A stretch of 64,000 bases of DNA from Rodentolepis nana (Eukaryota; Platyhelminthes; Cestoda; Cyclophyllidea; Hymenolepididae): positions 1 to 64,000 of the forward strand of contig UZAE01012026.1 of the NCBI GenBank assembly GCA_900617975.1. The letters run 5' to 3'. The notes beneath the pieces are model-generated. The model saw nothing but the letters and a program-made list of their open reading frames with translations. It was not told where the DNA came from and searched no databases. This document shows, in pieces, positions 36,762 through 51,700 of this stretch. Each line of letters opens with the position of its first letter. Position 1 is the first letter of the stretch. Position numbers and translations under genes: made by a program.

Positions 36762-39700
36762 CTAAGAGTTTGCATCAAATAGGTTAAAATTTACGCACCC
36801 CATTTGCTTTTGCTGTTGATATGCGAATTCTTTGTGGGCCTGAGGTTGATGTGGCTGATAGCGTGGATTCTGTTGTTGAGTAAGGAAGCGAGGGTGGTGT
36901 TTAGCTCGTAGACCCCGTCTTGTGTATGGAGGAAGAGGACTCTTGGATTTTCTCCGTGCACTCTTCATCGCTTTACTATGACACAATTTAGAGGCATAAC
37001 ATGATGTCAGCAAGATGAATTACAGCATCACTTTGTGCCGAAGACTTACTTTTTCTTGGGCTTAGCTTCGTAATTGATGGGCTCAATTCTGATTATAGTT
37101 GATGGGCTACGGGAAGGTCGTTTACTTTCTTTTACTGGAGAATCAATTGAATTGCTGAGGCTGATAGAGGTGCTGGAACTACTTGAACTGCTTAGACTCC
37201 TATTCTTTCTGGTCCGTCCCCGTCCACTTGATGAACTGCTCGTGGAACTACTGGTTGTGCTGCTGCTTGTGCTTGAACTACTACTACTACTAAAAATAAA
37301 GTGAGGTATAAAACCTCTGTTTAAAAAATTATTAACCTCAAATAAATTTAAGAATATATAGCACCTATAAAATAAGACCTTTTATATAAAACTGGTCTGC
37401 ATTAATATTGCATGTCAAATAAACATTGATAAAATTCAAAATATAATCCATATATCAATGCAGAAGTATATATACTTAAGTATATCATTTTCTGCTTACA
37501 TATAATAAGATTAAAGCTATATTGGCGCTAATATTAGATATTCAAAATCCTTCAAATAAAAGGCAATTTGCCAAATTGATTTTTTAAGGGAATTAAATAC
37601 TTGTGTGCTGACCTTGAACTAGATCGTCGAGACTCGAATCCAGCTTTTATGTCCATACCAGCGGGTTTCATAACGATACTATGAATAAAACAGCACACGA
37701 TTATCTCAAATCTTTTATTTTAAAAAAAACGCGCACTCTGGTGAGGAAAGCTGCCAAATAATAGAATAATTGACTGTTAAGCTGCTCTTAACCGATCTGA
37801 AGTTTTTTCCACAGCATGCAAGTTAAAAAAACACAGAAAAGTTTGATAAAAATTGCCTGAGTTTACCCAAATGGAATTGTGCTATAGATGAATGGTTAGA
37901 ATCATTAGAAAGCGCAATTATTTCGTTAGGTAAAGTTAAAGAAATATGAACTACGTGAATTGTGGTAGTTTTCCACGCGTCGGTGAGCGTTTTTGATCTT
38001 GAACAAGATACATTGGCTTCAATTTGCTATATAAAATGCACAAACATACATTACTGGAATTGTTGGTCATCTACAAAGCCAATACTGTTACTATCTTTCC
38101 ATTAATTTAAGCAATAGTCGTCCATTCTACTACTTCTCTTGCCGCAGTTCACTTAAACACACTACCCTTATACTAAGGGGTCTTTTAAATTTTTTCCTTT
38201 ATTTTCTATCGTTTTTATTTATAATTTTTACATATTAGCACACTAAAAACTGCGTTTGAATACCATCTCACGTTTATTGGCCATTTTCTTACTTCTAACC
38301 ATTAGTTACTGATCATGCATACGCGTATAAACTCGAGTGCCATTACGTCGTAAAATATTGCCCATGCATAACAAGGTAATTAAATCTATTGGGTGGTCGT
38401 TTAATTCTCTTACCATTTGAAGTAAATCATTAATTATATTAAAATGTTGTCTGCTAAGTATAACAGGCACAAAATTCTAAATTAAAATTGTAAGTGAGGT
38501 ATAGTATTATTCATCTTCATCGTATTTGTTTATGAGAGGGTTCCTCACGGAGCAAAATGTCTTTATTCTACTTCAATGGCTTTCCGGACAAAGTTCTTTT
38601 TATGGTATCATCAATAATATTGTTTATTGGAATGTTATATACCCATGTTTAAAGGTGGTAACACCTTCTTCGAGAAAAGAAGAAACATATAAGAGATGCT
38701 ATTGTAACTAAAACACCTAGTAAATTAGTATGGTTGGCCAAAGAAACTACTTCAGAGGCACCAATGAAGGTTGATATCATGACCCACGACTTTGTAAACT
38801 TACACTTGGACCACAGCACCGCTGACAAAATTACTATGAAAAATCTTTCGTCACACTATCTGAATTAATGTGTTTCCTACGTGGCTTGGATTTTGAATCT
38901 GTACTGTCTTTATCGAACAAAGCATCACAATATATATATATATATATATATATGTTAGAAGTAATCGGTTGCCAAAGCACTATTTTAATGCAACGGCGAG
39001 CTAATTCCACCCTTCTTACCTTTGATGGCCTCGGGACTTCTTTTGCGAAGACATACCCTTAGAAGGATGATTAACAACCACATCATCGGAGGATGATGAG
39101 GATAAGGAGGAGGTTGGCGAGGATGAAATTTGTCTCCTTGGACTTTATGAAGAAAAAGGATGAAAATTATTTCAAGTCAATTCTGTAAAACTGCGATTTC
39201 GTCTAATATATTGATAGTAGAGAGTTGTAAGACAACTTCAAATAAATTGATTTGAGACCTGTGAATGAGTCCCCTCTATTCATTCACAACCGGGGTTGAG
39301 CTAACTTGTACTCAATTCTTTTATATGTGATAGGCAGCGTCACTTTTCATATACCGATAATTACTTCATAGATAAGTGTCATTTAAAATTAGATTTTTAG
39401 CGCTATTTGGTTTATAAACATGAATTATGAGGAAATAATCATAGAATGTTAAGTTGAAATCCATTAAATCAATAAACTCAATGTAACTAACGGAAAATGT
39501 GAAGAAATAATACTGAAATCGAGTTATTACGCACCGAGAAGGTTGGTGATAATCCGAAGAAATATCGATCGACTCTTCGGGGCTAAAATATTTCCTATCA
39601 AAAAAGATAATATGTGATTGCGAATTAATTTTAGCAAAATAAAAGCAAAGCTGCCAGTTCTATTTTTTAGCGTTGAATTTCTTAATTCACTGAACAGCAT

Positions 39701-42700
39701 AGAAAAGGAAGCGTAAATAAAACCAAATAGTATTAAATTTCGTGGAAAAAGAAATGGAAATAAAAAAGAAATAATGATTTCTAGGTGAAGATGAATCTAC
39801 CTTTTTATCGAAAATGACACGGGTGCTCATGGTGATATTAATATTTCAGATGATAGAGTGTTGAATACTTAATTTAAATGAGAATGGAGAAAGCCTGTTT
39901 TATTGCAAAGGAAAAATTTAAGCCTAGTATAAGCAAATATAATTATTGAATCAAGCGGTTCATCAACCCCAATTAAGTAAAACAAATCCCATTATGTATT
40001 AATTAATGAGTGTATGTGCCCAAAAACATCAAATGAACTCAATTGATCAATGTAGATGGAAAGCAGTTAGGTTTAGTTCGATGTAGATTTTCGATTTCTT
40101 ACACATGAAAGGGCGAAGAAGCAGAACTCATATGTATCCTTTTGTTGCCCATCTCGAAAATATTATTACTTTTTCTTCCATTCTGCCTGTTCTTGCAAAT
40201 CGAAAGAAAATGGGAAAATTTGAAAAAAATAATAATAAGATTTCATCTACCAGAGGAAAGAATAGCTAGAGCTATTGAAAGGTTAATCATAGTGAAATAT
40301 GTGTTAATTTGCTTACAAACTCAAGCAGACTATCTTTATTCATCAAGTTAATTACCTAATTACCTTGTTTAGTAAATGTTAAGGTTAAACTTTTCATATA
40401 ATTTTAAAAATACGTACTCGGGTGGCATTGAGTAATCCCGGTGTTTTTTGTGAGAATTCCTTGGCATTTTCTTTCCAGTACGAGTCGCAGATGAGTTTTT
40501 CTTTGACCTTGTAATTTTTATTAAGAATCGCGAATAAATTATAACCAATCTCATAATTTTAAAAATCATTAAATATGAAAATGATATAAAACGTTAATTT
40601 TAAGCTTGAAATCGTATTTGTATCATATATTTCCAAATCATTTAATGCGACGAAATTCACAATCGCTTTTCTATAGTTCTGAGAAAATCATCAATTTTGC
40701 CCGTGATAAACTAATATTATAAATAATTTATGAGCATTTCTTGGCAATGTAAAATGAAGATTTTCAATTAATAGCTAGTTAGTGTTTCGACTGTTGACAT
40801 CCAAAGTACCCATATTGAAATTTAACAACTTTACAAATTGGCAGTCTCTATAATTGAGTTGAATTTAATGCTTATATTTTATAATAACAATATAATTTTG
40901 TTGAAAAAATGGTTATTTTGATAGTTAAAATTACAAGCATCCGTATATTATTTGAAATAGAAACCATCCATATAATAATTCAAACGAAGCTTTCAACACT
41001 TTTCTAAGCATTTATATAAACAAAAAATTCAAATGAGACAAATATTTACGTATTATTGATGTGAAAATCATGATATCTTAAAGTTTATCAACTGTTAATA
41101 GTCACATTAAATGACTTACAAATTAATTACTCCAGCAGGATTTGAACAAACTACTGATCACTTTCGGCAACAGTGACACTTTAATCAACAAAGAAGTCAT
41201 TCGAATTACTTTCTTCAGCGTTAACTAATTGGCTCGAGTAATCGCCACGCTGCACGAATGGGTATGAAGGAACCTACAGTTCAACTACACCCCACACAAG
41301 CTCTTTAATGAAATTAGACAACCTAACGTCTTGTCATATCAAAAATATCCTTTATTCAAATTATGCGTATAATTACATTAATAATTAAGATAATTTGAAC
41401 GATGGAGCAACAAAATTTATCGTACCGCATAGTCAATCCCCTACCACTCACTTTAAATCAATATCTCAACCAGAACTTTGTATCCCTCTGCCAAAGCGCT
41501 ACTCAAAAGCAGTTTCGTTTTGTTTTTCTCATAAACTGCATGATTAGCATTTTGAGCGCAAATATGTTTTTGCTAGATCTTGCCAAATTATTAACTTTAT
41601 ATACTTTCAAGTTGAGATTATGACGATGGAGTCTGATCGAAAGACCAAATCTGTGGTTATAACTAATGAAGCACGTAGAGATTTTCTCTAAGAAATAGCT
41701 TAAATTTCATTTGATTATGCATCTTCCACAGTACCATATTTACCCGAATATACGTATATAAGTACCATTTCTTAAAGTATTCTTGAAAAAAAATAAAGCT
41801 GGGACAAATCCAAAGCAAGCCGTCTCTGAAATTTATCAATATTTAAAGCATAATTAGTTTAATGAAATATGACTCAACTTATAAAATACGAAATAATGAG
41901 AGATAGATTTATTCTAATGTAGTTGAGAAAAGTTACTTTGATTTCATTAAACATCAAGGCATTTGATTTCTTCAGCCACTTATTTTCTTAATATTATATA
42001 TTAAATACATATTGCTTATATTAAAATATACCTCAATTTCTCGATATTCACATCTATTTGTTTGACTTTCTTTATCATGGAAGATTATAAAATATTTTTT
42101 GATTCTGTCTAAGAGCCAATAGGCGTATAAAATGTTTTAAAATTAAGTCCCGTACAATAAAGCCAGTTTAAAATGTTTTCCGCTTTATTTCGATATGAGT
42201 AACATCTAAAGTACATTTCGCGTCAAAACCTACCACCGAAGAATTACTTACCTTCTTGATTTCTTCAAGGGATCAAAATTAATCGGCTCAGTCTTTATTT
42301 GACGCTTGATCTCCTGTTTACTAGGCATTTGAACCTCAATTTCTCGAATGAATGGTTGGTCTTCTGGTTTCTTAACGTCAGATACATCGGTCAAGCTGCA
42401 AAAATTGAAAATGCATAATTGAATGCAAGTACTCGTCAGAACAATATAAATGCTCTTCATCCAAACACCAAAGCATTGTTTTAAATTTCTTTATTTTGTT
42501 TTTTAAAGATGCTTATGAAGATTCATACCTTGGGTATACTTGTCCATTTGTGTATTGCCTAAGAAACAACGCGATACGAGAGCAAGCAAAGCGAATTACC
42601 AGAGACACACCATACTATTAGGCTTTTACATTTTATCCTTCGCACACTTACGATTCTTGATTAGTATTATTTTCACCTCGTATGTCGACGGATGTCATTG

Positions 42701-45700
42701 AAAGGTTTTCTTCCAAAGTATCAGCCCTAAATAATCGCATTAAATACCCATAATTCTATTTAAAAATTTATTAAGCTGATGGCAAAAGGGACTCTGAAAA
42801 GATGAACAATAGTGTCAAAACTGTATGCTAAAGTATAATATGTGAATCTAACCTGGTATGGTCGTTTACAAAGATATTACTTAATGGTGCTCATTTGCTA
42901 ATTAATTATTTTTACATTTTGGTTTAAATTCTATTATTGCAGTACAACCAATTGCATCTTAGTATTAATGAAATTACTTGATGGGAAGGATGTATTTTTA
43001 CTAAATAGTATTTAACAAATTAGTGCAAGTTTGATTCCATATTGAAACCGTCGTATTAATTATATTGACTGGTTAGCAAGTAGAGCTCACTACTATATCG
43101 CTAAAAGTACACGGTATGTATTATACTACTTTATTTTCTTACTACTTCAGCTAATTAAAAACGTTTTGCATTATAGCTTCACTTTCATATAGATCAATTC
43201 TATTCCAATCTGATAACACTTTATAATTTTTGAAAAATTGCGAGGCTGCCACTGCAGGGAGAAGTTCTAATCTTTACTACTAATATTTTATTAAGTAGAA
43301 AGGTGAATTGTTGCAATTAACACAAATTCAATTTAACTATCTAAATTGTTAATCATAGTTCTAATCCTTGGATGTGAAAGCTCAATTCTTTTAACGAATT
43401 AAATCTGCATTTAAAGAATTGCTTATATTTTAGTATTATTAGTCAAATCAATAATGTGTATTTACTTATCTTAGAAATTCTTGTGGATATAGTGCAACCT
43501 ATTATCAAAATCTCGATGTCTATTATCCTTTGAATGCGATTTTAAGTGCTTTTTCCAGAAAATAAGCTCTAATGTAGAGCATTTTAAAGTTTTTTCTGTG
43601 GTAAAAGATTATTCAGTTTAATATTTGGGCTAAATTAAGGAGGAATTTCTTTTGTAGTGAATAATATTTAACTAAGCGCATTACTTTTATGCGGTTAGGA
43701 GTTCCGATCGATTCAAGAAATCTGAAAAGTTAATTCGAAAGGATATTACGAAATCTGAATAGAACCGCCTCTCAAATACGTATTCAATCGAAAAGAATGA
43801 AAATAAAATCAATATTTACAATTAGAGTTCTCGGAAATGTCGATGAATAAATATCATAACTATGGGCTCATACACGATTTCTTCATATTCCAAATAGTTG
43901 AAAATTCAACAGAATACTACTTTTGTCACTGAAAACCGTCAACTGGTATCATTTTAGAAAGTCAGTCATTTATGATAATATAAACTCATGGTTAAACATG
44001 ATACAAGCATCAATCATTGATTTTAAAATCAATTATGAAAGCAGACATTTTGATTAACTTTTGAACCTCCGATAATTAGTAAACTGATTAATTACTACTG
44101 AGTGTTAATAGCGTCAACAAAAAAGTTTTTGACCTGCAATTTTTTCGAACGCTTTGTCATGCGTTACATAAGTCATTAAATAATTATTTAAATTTAAGGT
44201 AGCTGATTAATGGTTCCACAATGAAAGACATTGGATATCATTCATTTTTTATTTTGAAAAATCTGCATATCGAAATTATTATGCCTTCAATTCATATGCT
44301 TAACTGCAACGAATGTACAGATTTATAATAGTAAAATACTAGCCTCCCTGAGTTTGAAGCTAAATAACTATTCGCTAAATAAGATATTTCATTAACCTAT
44401 CTGGCTTAACTATGGTAAGCTTTACCATAAAACGACAAAGGTGTTATTATACTCTCTGAGCAAGTCTATGCAGAAAAATCGATCCATGCCTTAAACTACT
44501 ATTGACCTCGGTTTACTGACAATTGAGAAAAGATAGTTTTTTTCTCACATAAAAGCAGGCTTATACAACTCAGAACAGATGCAACGCAAATGGTTTATGC
44601 TAAAATGGATGCGATTTAGACGGTGAATCATAATAAAAAATTTATTCCGCGCCAGCTGAAAACTAGCCATAATTAAAAGGTGAATACTTTGTGCCATCGA
44701 CTTTGCGCATGTGCGTATGAAGTGAGAAGCATTGATGAGCAAAGAATTGTAATTGCGCAGAAAATTCACGAACTGAAGGGTCTCCCATGTCCTATAGAAT
44801 GTTTTTAACACCTATGTGAAACTAAAATCTATTAAGAGATTGCATCTTCATGTGCTCCTTTATCATAATTTGGATATTCAGCAAAGCAAGGATGTTGTGC
44901 ATTTATTCGGTAGCTTATTATACAACTAAACTTGTTGCCCAAAGTAATAAAGCATTTAAATGTATGCAGAATCTTACCTAGCCAAGACATCTGAAACCGA
45001 ATCCTCTTTCATAGGATTTTGGAATGCGTCGTTGCTGCGACTTAATTAGATATGAATGAGTAAAAATTCATTATATGATCTTAATAAGAAAAGAATTTCA
45101 TTTAATTAGAGACGTACGCTCTTTGTTCCACTTGTTTGAAAAATCCTGAGGTATCGGAGGATGATAGGCGCGCATTCAAACTAAAAGTTGTTTAATTTGA
45201 TAAAATTGTACAAACGAGAGCAAAGCGTTGAGAAGCCAACTTATCTAAACATACTCAATGGTTCCAGGTGCAATGCCAATTGTCGCAGGCATCTGAGTTG
45301 TTGGTGTCAATTCATAAGGTTGACTACCATTATCACTAAAATTAAAATTAAATATTGAGAAAGCTTTTTGTCGTTTTTATTAAAAATATTTTGAGTGAGC
45401 TCTGTTAGATTAATATCAAACTAACCGCTCTTAAATATTATGAAAATTTAATAAAATATTATGGCCAGCAGCTTAGTTTAATTAGATTATGTAAAAAATA
45501 ATCTGCTTAGAAAAGAAAAGAAATCTATAAAAATGAGCTGAGGAGCGTTGACGCTTGAAGAAGTTAAATGTACTTCTGAGTAAAAAGTAAATAAAAAAGT
45601 CATAGAAAGCCTGCGATTCACCAAAAAATATTCAATTCCTTTCTTTTAGATGATTTTATTAGAGGATAAGTAAAAAAATAACATCCCTACCGCGTCCAAA

Positions 45701-48700
45701 ACTCTTGCCATGGACTGTAAGATATTGATCGAACAATTCAAAGTTTGACCTACATTATCGTTGATAGCACAGAGGATATTGACGTGTTGCTTCCTTTTGT
45801 CTATTCAAGATGCATTAACTTCCATTTCAATTATCATATTTAATAAAACCGCCCTTTCAATATTACTGAAATTCATCTCTCCATTTACTTTCGTCATCAA
45901 TGAGTACCAGACTTGGTTTACGCCACTTGAACATGGCGTTCTTTGGAAAGGTAGTGAAAGTCAAGGATGACAAGAACCAGGACCAATAAAATATGACATT
46001 TATGCTGCAAAAAATGAAATAAACATTACTTCTTTATAGTTCACCATTCTTTCCACAGATTAGTTGCCGTACGCATCCCAACTGTTCCCGCTTTTGATTA
46101 GTATTTATTAATAAAGCACTTAACAATACTGCCTCTTATATAATTAACTGACTATCATGATAAGAAATCAAATTCAAAGTTGTTAACTCGCCTAAGTATT
46201 GAAGGTGTTCGTTCTTTAGTTCGAAGCAATGATTTTTTAGGTTCTTTGGATTCTTGCTTGCTAAAAAAATATGAAAAATATTAAGTGGGTCCAAGCCATT
46301 ATGCTCCTAGTCTAGGCAACAATATAAGCCGACTAAAGGGCGGAAGGCACTATCATAAATTCAATTAATTATAAATGGCGACAATAATTAATTATTGAAT
46401 ATTATCTAAATCTAATTAAGCTCTTTAATTAGTGCATAATCATCGTAAGATGTCATATTTTTCATTAGTGATGGGGATTTTTAAGCGGAAGAACTAATTT
46501 TGAAATTGAATCACGGCCTTCTTACAGTGATTTGACAGAGCTTTCCTCGTTAAATCGACTGTTTCTCATCAAAAACGAATCAGAAGATTTTGACGAACTA
46601 AAAAATAAAAATTCGGAAAGTTGATTGTACTTTTGTGCATTTAAACGGCAGCAAAATCTCCATAATAGTCATTAGTGAAATTATTGATAACTAAGTTATA
46701 GTATGAAATCAACTTATTTAAATACTAATAAACATTTACTAAAATAATTTTTAATGGAAATCAATTCACAAATTTATTGTGATTAGTTATAGTTTAAGAT
46801 ATTTGTATTAAGATCTTATTAAACTATTAAAATGTAAATTAATTCAGTAGATTATTTTGATTGGGGCAGTTCACTGCAATCTTTCATTTCCTTTATGAAA
46901 ATTAATTTCAACGTCATCGACTTATGCCACTCCCATTATTAGTTAAAATTAACTAATCGACTTGGATACGTCTCACTGTGGTGAGCATCGAAATCCGGAT
47001 TTCTGATCATGCAGACACGGCGTCAGTCTTCTGATGGTTATGTTTATTTTCCATATCCAACATGAAATATTTAAGATCAATCCGGTAGCTTCGAATAACC
47101 CTATCATGTAAATGTAAATTAAAATATCATCAAGTTTTTGCATAAAATCAATAAAGGTTAAAACACATTGAAAGAGCTCAGTCGTAAGCAGAACTTTTTT
47201 TGGTTGAGTAATTAAATTCAAGCTGTCGATAATATGTGTAAAAGTCCTCTTCTAGACTATGACAAGCAATCGATACGATTAAAAAATCCTTGTGATGGGT
47301 GTGCAGAGATAATTGGTGACGCCTCCACTTTATCCAGGCACTTTTTTCGTCATTTTCTTTATGAATAAACATAAGTGGGTAATCTCGTTTATTTCATGTA
47401 ACTATGAGTAAACTTGAAACTTACAAAGAATTTAATTAAAACATAGAAGAAATGGATTTCTGGATTTGCAATAAGGAGGTCTTCGAATGTAAATTAAAAT
47501 GTTAAAAGCATCTACGAGATCTGTGGGAGTTTAGGGCTTTTAAATCCTAATCACGTTGCATAAAGGTCGTATTTTTTACTTTACGTGTTAATTTCAATAA
47601 AATTCACAAATCAACAAATAGTAAAGGCAAAATAAGTTTTTTTCTTTTATTTCAAAAATTTGCTTGGGTTACCCCTACTGATATTATCTTTTGAAACTAC
47701 CAAATTATCGCCACATGGGGGAATGGTTTTTATTTCTTTCGACTAAAGCCAAATACTCGAGGCGTAATTGAAAGTATTTTACGTAATCCAGAAAATTCCA
47801 CTTGTGAGGTTCGTTAGCTCATTTGAGTTATACAGTCTTCAATCGTTGTTAACTTCCTTTCAAGAAAACAATATTGCTTCCCCCTTTTCTCTCGTCGACT
47901 CAAAGATAAAATAAATTCAAAATCTTCTGCCCACTTGTCAAACCCATTTCACACCCCTATACTCAATTTGCTAAGCTCTAGTCTGAAGAGCTATTAAGAG
48001 TCATTAAGCTTGGCACCAGAAATCTGGCGTTTTACTCAAAAACACTAGCATACACGTGTGCCAATGTGAGTGCTTGAAAATAATGAACCGGTTTTTTATT
48101 CGAAGTTAGTATTTTATTATGCACCTGAAGCAATATTTTCTGGGTTTTAACCATTACAAATGGAGAGCAAACAACGATCAAAGTGCTCCATTGTTGAAAA
48201 GCAACATTTATGAAGATTTTCCGGTATTTCAATACGGGCCAAATTACCGTCCCGTGAAGATCAGCAGAAAGGGCAATTTTATTGCTTATATCATTATAGT
48301 TAATAACATCAAGAACCATCAAGCAGAACTCAAGATTACGCGTTCCGTAGCGAAGTTCAAGGTAGTTTAAGAGACTACATGAAAACGTTCAAAATGCAAA
48401 TATAAATCCATGCAATGTGTTCTTTTATTCCTCTGTAATGTAACTGAAATATGTATTTATGAAGTTATTTTGTTTATAAAATAAGGGACTAGTTCACTTC
48501 CTGCTCGCATTTTATACCGCGTCTTCATCGACGAAGCAGGGGTAAAGTCGATAGGTCTAATAAGTTAGAGATTTCGAACTAGTATCAAATACGCATTACT
48601 AAATTAGAATATTGATCAAACACAGTCAATAATGGAGAGAAATGTGGATTTCTGTTTTTTAACTTCGGTCCAAAAAAATACGAACATTTGTTACTTGATA

Positions 48701-51700
48701 AATTAATGTCAGATCTGAGCGTATTCTAACTGATAACAAAACAATCAATCACAAAGACCCATGGGGCAAATTTCGGCTCCCTCAGGCTCCATATTATCAT
48801 TATTTGTCAATTCCATTGAATGATTTTTTATTTAAAATGAAGTAGGAAGTTGCTTAAGCGGAGGCGCGATAAGTTATTGGCATTTATGTTCATAAAACAG
48901 GATAAATATCGGGACTGCTGATAAATACACTGAACGTTTATTCTTATGACTTTAAACATGGGATAGCCCTATGCTTTCCCCAAATCATCAGTGTAAAGCA
49001 TTCCAAGCTCATAAATAAACTAACTTCAATTAAATTATGGCGAAATAGCTTCAAGCGCTGTGGAAGGAACTAGGACGCTACAGATGAGCGTTAATTCGAA
49101 TAACAATAAAAAACCAGAATTATATTATAAATATCGTTCTAGGAAGAAAAACTGACGTTTGCTTCGGTTGCCCAGTTAGTTGTGTTGCTCCCTGAGACTT
49201 CGCCATGGCTTCTTTTTCACGCTGTTGGAAGAAGGTGAGATTTGCTTGGTACCTATTTCAAAATTTAAAAAAACTAATTTAATGCTTTGCTATGCTCTTT
49301 TCCATAAATCGATTTTTATTTTCTACGACATAAAAATCAAAACCCCAAAAAGAGAAGAGTGAAATTGCAGGCTTTCTTTGCTAATGTGTTGTCATTCTCC
49401 TCTTATTTTCTTTATTATTACATTTTATACTTGACAGATTTAATATTGTTTAAGTTATTAATTTTGCGATACGATGTGAACTTAGCCTTTAAATTTTATG
49501 GGATTTGAATAACTATTGCTATTTTGGTTTAGTACTTTTTATCTTCTTACATAGTCAATAAAATCTTGAAAGCATTTAGAGCATCAATTTTTGCAAACCA
49601 AATTTGTTGAACTCCGTTTAGCTATTCTAGAAGAAATCAATTTCTACCATCGCCATTGTTATCATAACGGGTTAAATATGAAAACGTTGACCCACTGTAG
49701 CATATTGGATTAGAGCCTTCAAAGTTCTTTAGGTAAATGTCTTCTTAACCGCAAAAAAATATCATTTAAACTTTGAGATAAGTTTTGAAAATGCGCCGGT
49801 TAATCTAAGATAACGACGATCTTAAATATAATATCCAAAATCTAGATAATCTAAACTTGAGAAAACGTCTATTCTTCATTTATTCTTTTTGACATTCTCA
49901 TTTTTAGCAAGTGAGTGCCTTTATGATTCGACTTACCCTAAATTCAGAAAAGTTATTGAAATTTTTTGTTACCACAAAGGGGTGATTTCAAAATGTAATA
50001 TATGTCAAGTAAATATATGTAAATAACCAATGAACTGTATTTCATCTAAACCCACCCAAAAGGTCGTTGTTCCTCCGAATCACTTGAATCAGGTGGTATT
50101 CTATAAAAAAAGAAATATTTTTTATAAATGTTAAATCGTGAATTACATACATCCTTAAGGGAAAAAAATTATAAAAAATATGCAGCATATCATAATATGC
50201 AAACAAATATTATTTCTTCTTGAGGACCCGAAGTAGCCAAAACAGAGTATTTAACCAATTACTAAATATGCCTTGAACACAGTGAAGGTAATAGTCCAGA
50301 GGGATCTTTGTCATATTGTTCCCACAAACAATATTTGGAGTAACAATAACAGAATGCTTTTCCGATGGGTCTACATTGGATTTATGAATAAAATTATGAG
50401 TGCATTTTGTAAATAATCATTTCTGACTTTAAAATTCCAACCAAATCTTAAAGCAAAAATCAGTTCCGATATTTATTACTCTCTTTAACTATTAATAATT
50501 GCTATTTTCTTAAAGGTATTGATTTTTTGAGCCAATAGAAATTATTTGGATTTCAATGCCATTTGTCACTCACTCAAAAATATTTTCACAAAGTTAGTTC
50601 ATTGCAAAATTTGGTTTTACTTCCTAAAGATGGAATGATAAGGAATTGTACTGAGAAAGTGAGAGGGGAAGCAAATCTTAGAACTGCGTTATTGCGGAGT
50701 TGCCAAATGCCTTGGTCAAGCTTTAAAAAAAGTTACTCTAAACATCTTATTTTCCAAATTGGGCTGAGTGATAGACTCGCCTCCATGTGGTGTATCTTGG
50801 GCAACCTGTACACAAAGGGCAAAAAATCTATAAACAGGCAGTTGAATTCTGACTTTCAACACCATGACCCTACTCTGTGTCATATTCCACTACGTCCACA
50901 ATACTCACCTCGCCTTTTTGTGCCTTTGTGTCTGTCTCTTTTTCATTTATGAATCATTCCTCTTTCCCCTCCTCCTGTCGAATTTGTCACATTTTGATGT
51001 TTCTCCCCTCTGTAAAGCACGACGTCAACTAAAGAGCTAATGATAACTAGCATAAAGCCTGCCATTTGATATAATATTAATATTATTATTATTAAAATTC
51101 TTTCGAATTTATGGATCCAACACAGACTAGAATGAAACCAATGGAATATTCAAAACTCTAGTTTTCATGACTTAAACATGCAAAAATTCAACGTCTTTTG
51201 CTTAAACTACAAAAAAATTCACCTCAAAGAAGCCAATTTAGATGCAGTCAAGGGTAATATGGCAGTTGCGCACAAATTTTCCCAAAAAGAACAGCAGTGA
51301 TTTTGCAACATCGAAGTGGTAGCCTTTCAGCAGGAAATACAAGAGCCCAATTTGGCATTAAATTATTAAAAGTTGATTCACAATCCTGAAAAATCATCCA
51401 GGCTACACCTAGTCAACAAATGAGAGGCAGTAGTATGCGCGTTTCTCAGTATTACGGGTTTAAGGGAATGCCGGTGACTTAGTTTCCCCCCCCCTCCCTT
51501 AACTTCAAACCCAAAATTTGAACAGGTAGAGTATTTATCGCTTTATCCTAATAAATAAGCAATGTATTTTAAGGTAGAACTCAACAAATAAAAAATCAAA
51601 CATCGTAACTACTGAACCAATAAAAAACACATCGTAATACGATATTCGGTTTTTATGTAAATGGTCAAGTTAGTAAACCAGACTCCTAGTTAGGAAATAA

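Noticed and set aside
46980..47006. 26-nt minus-strand segment with TGATCAG acceptor and CACA|GTGAGA donor
   Set aside because: Not divisible by three, so it would break the otherwise unbroken phase-2 pattern of the surrounding gene.
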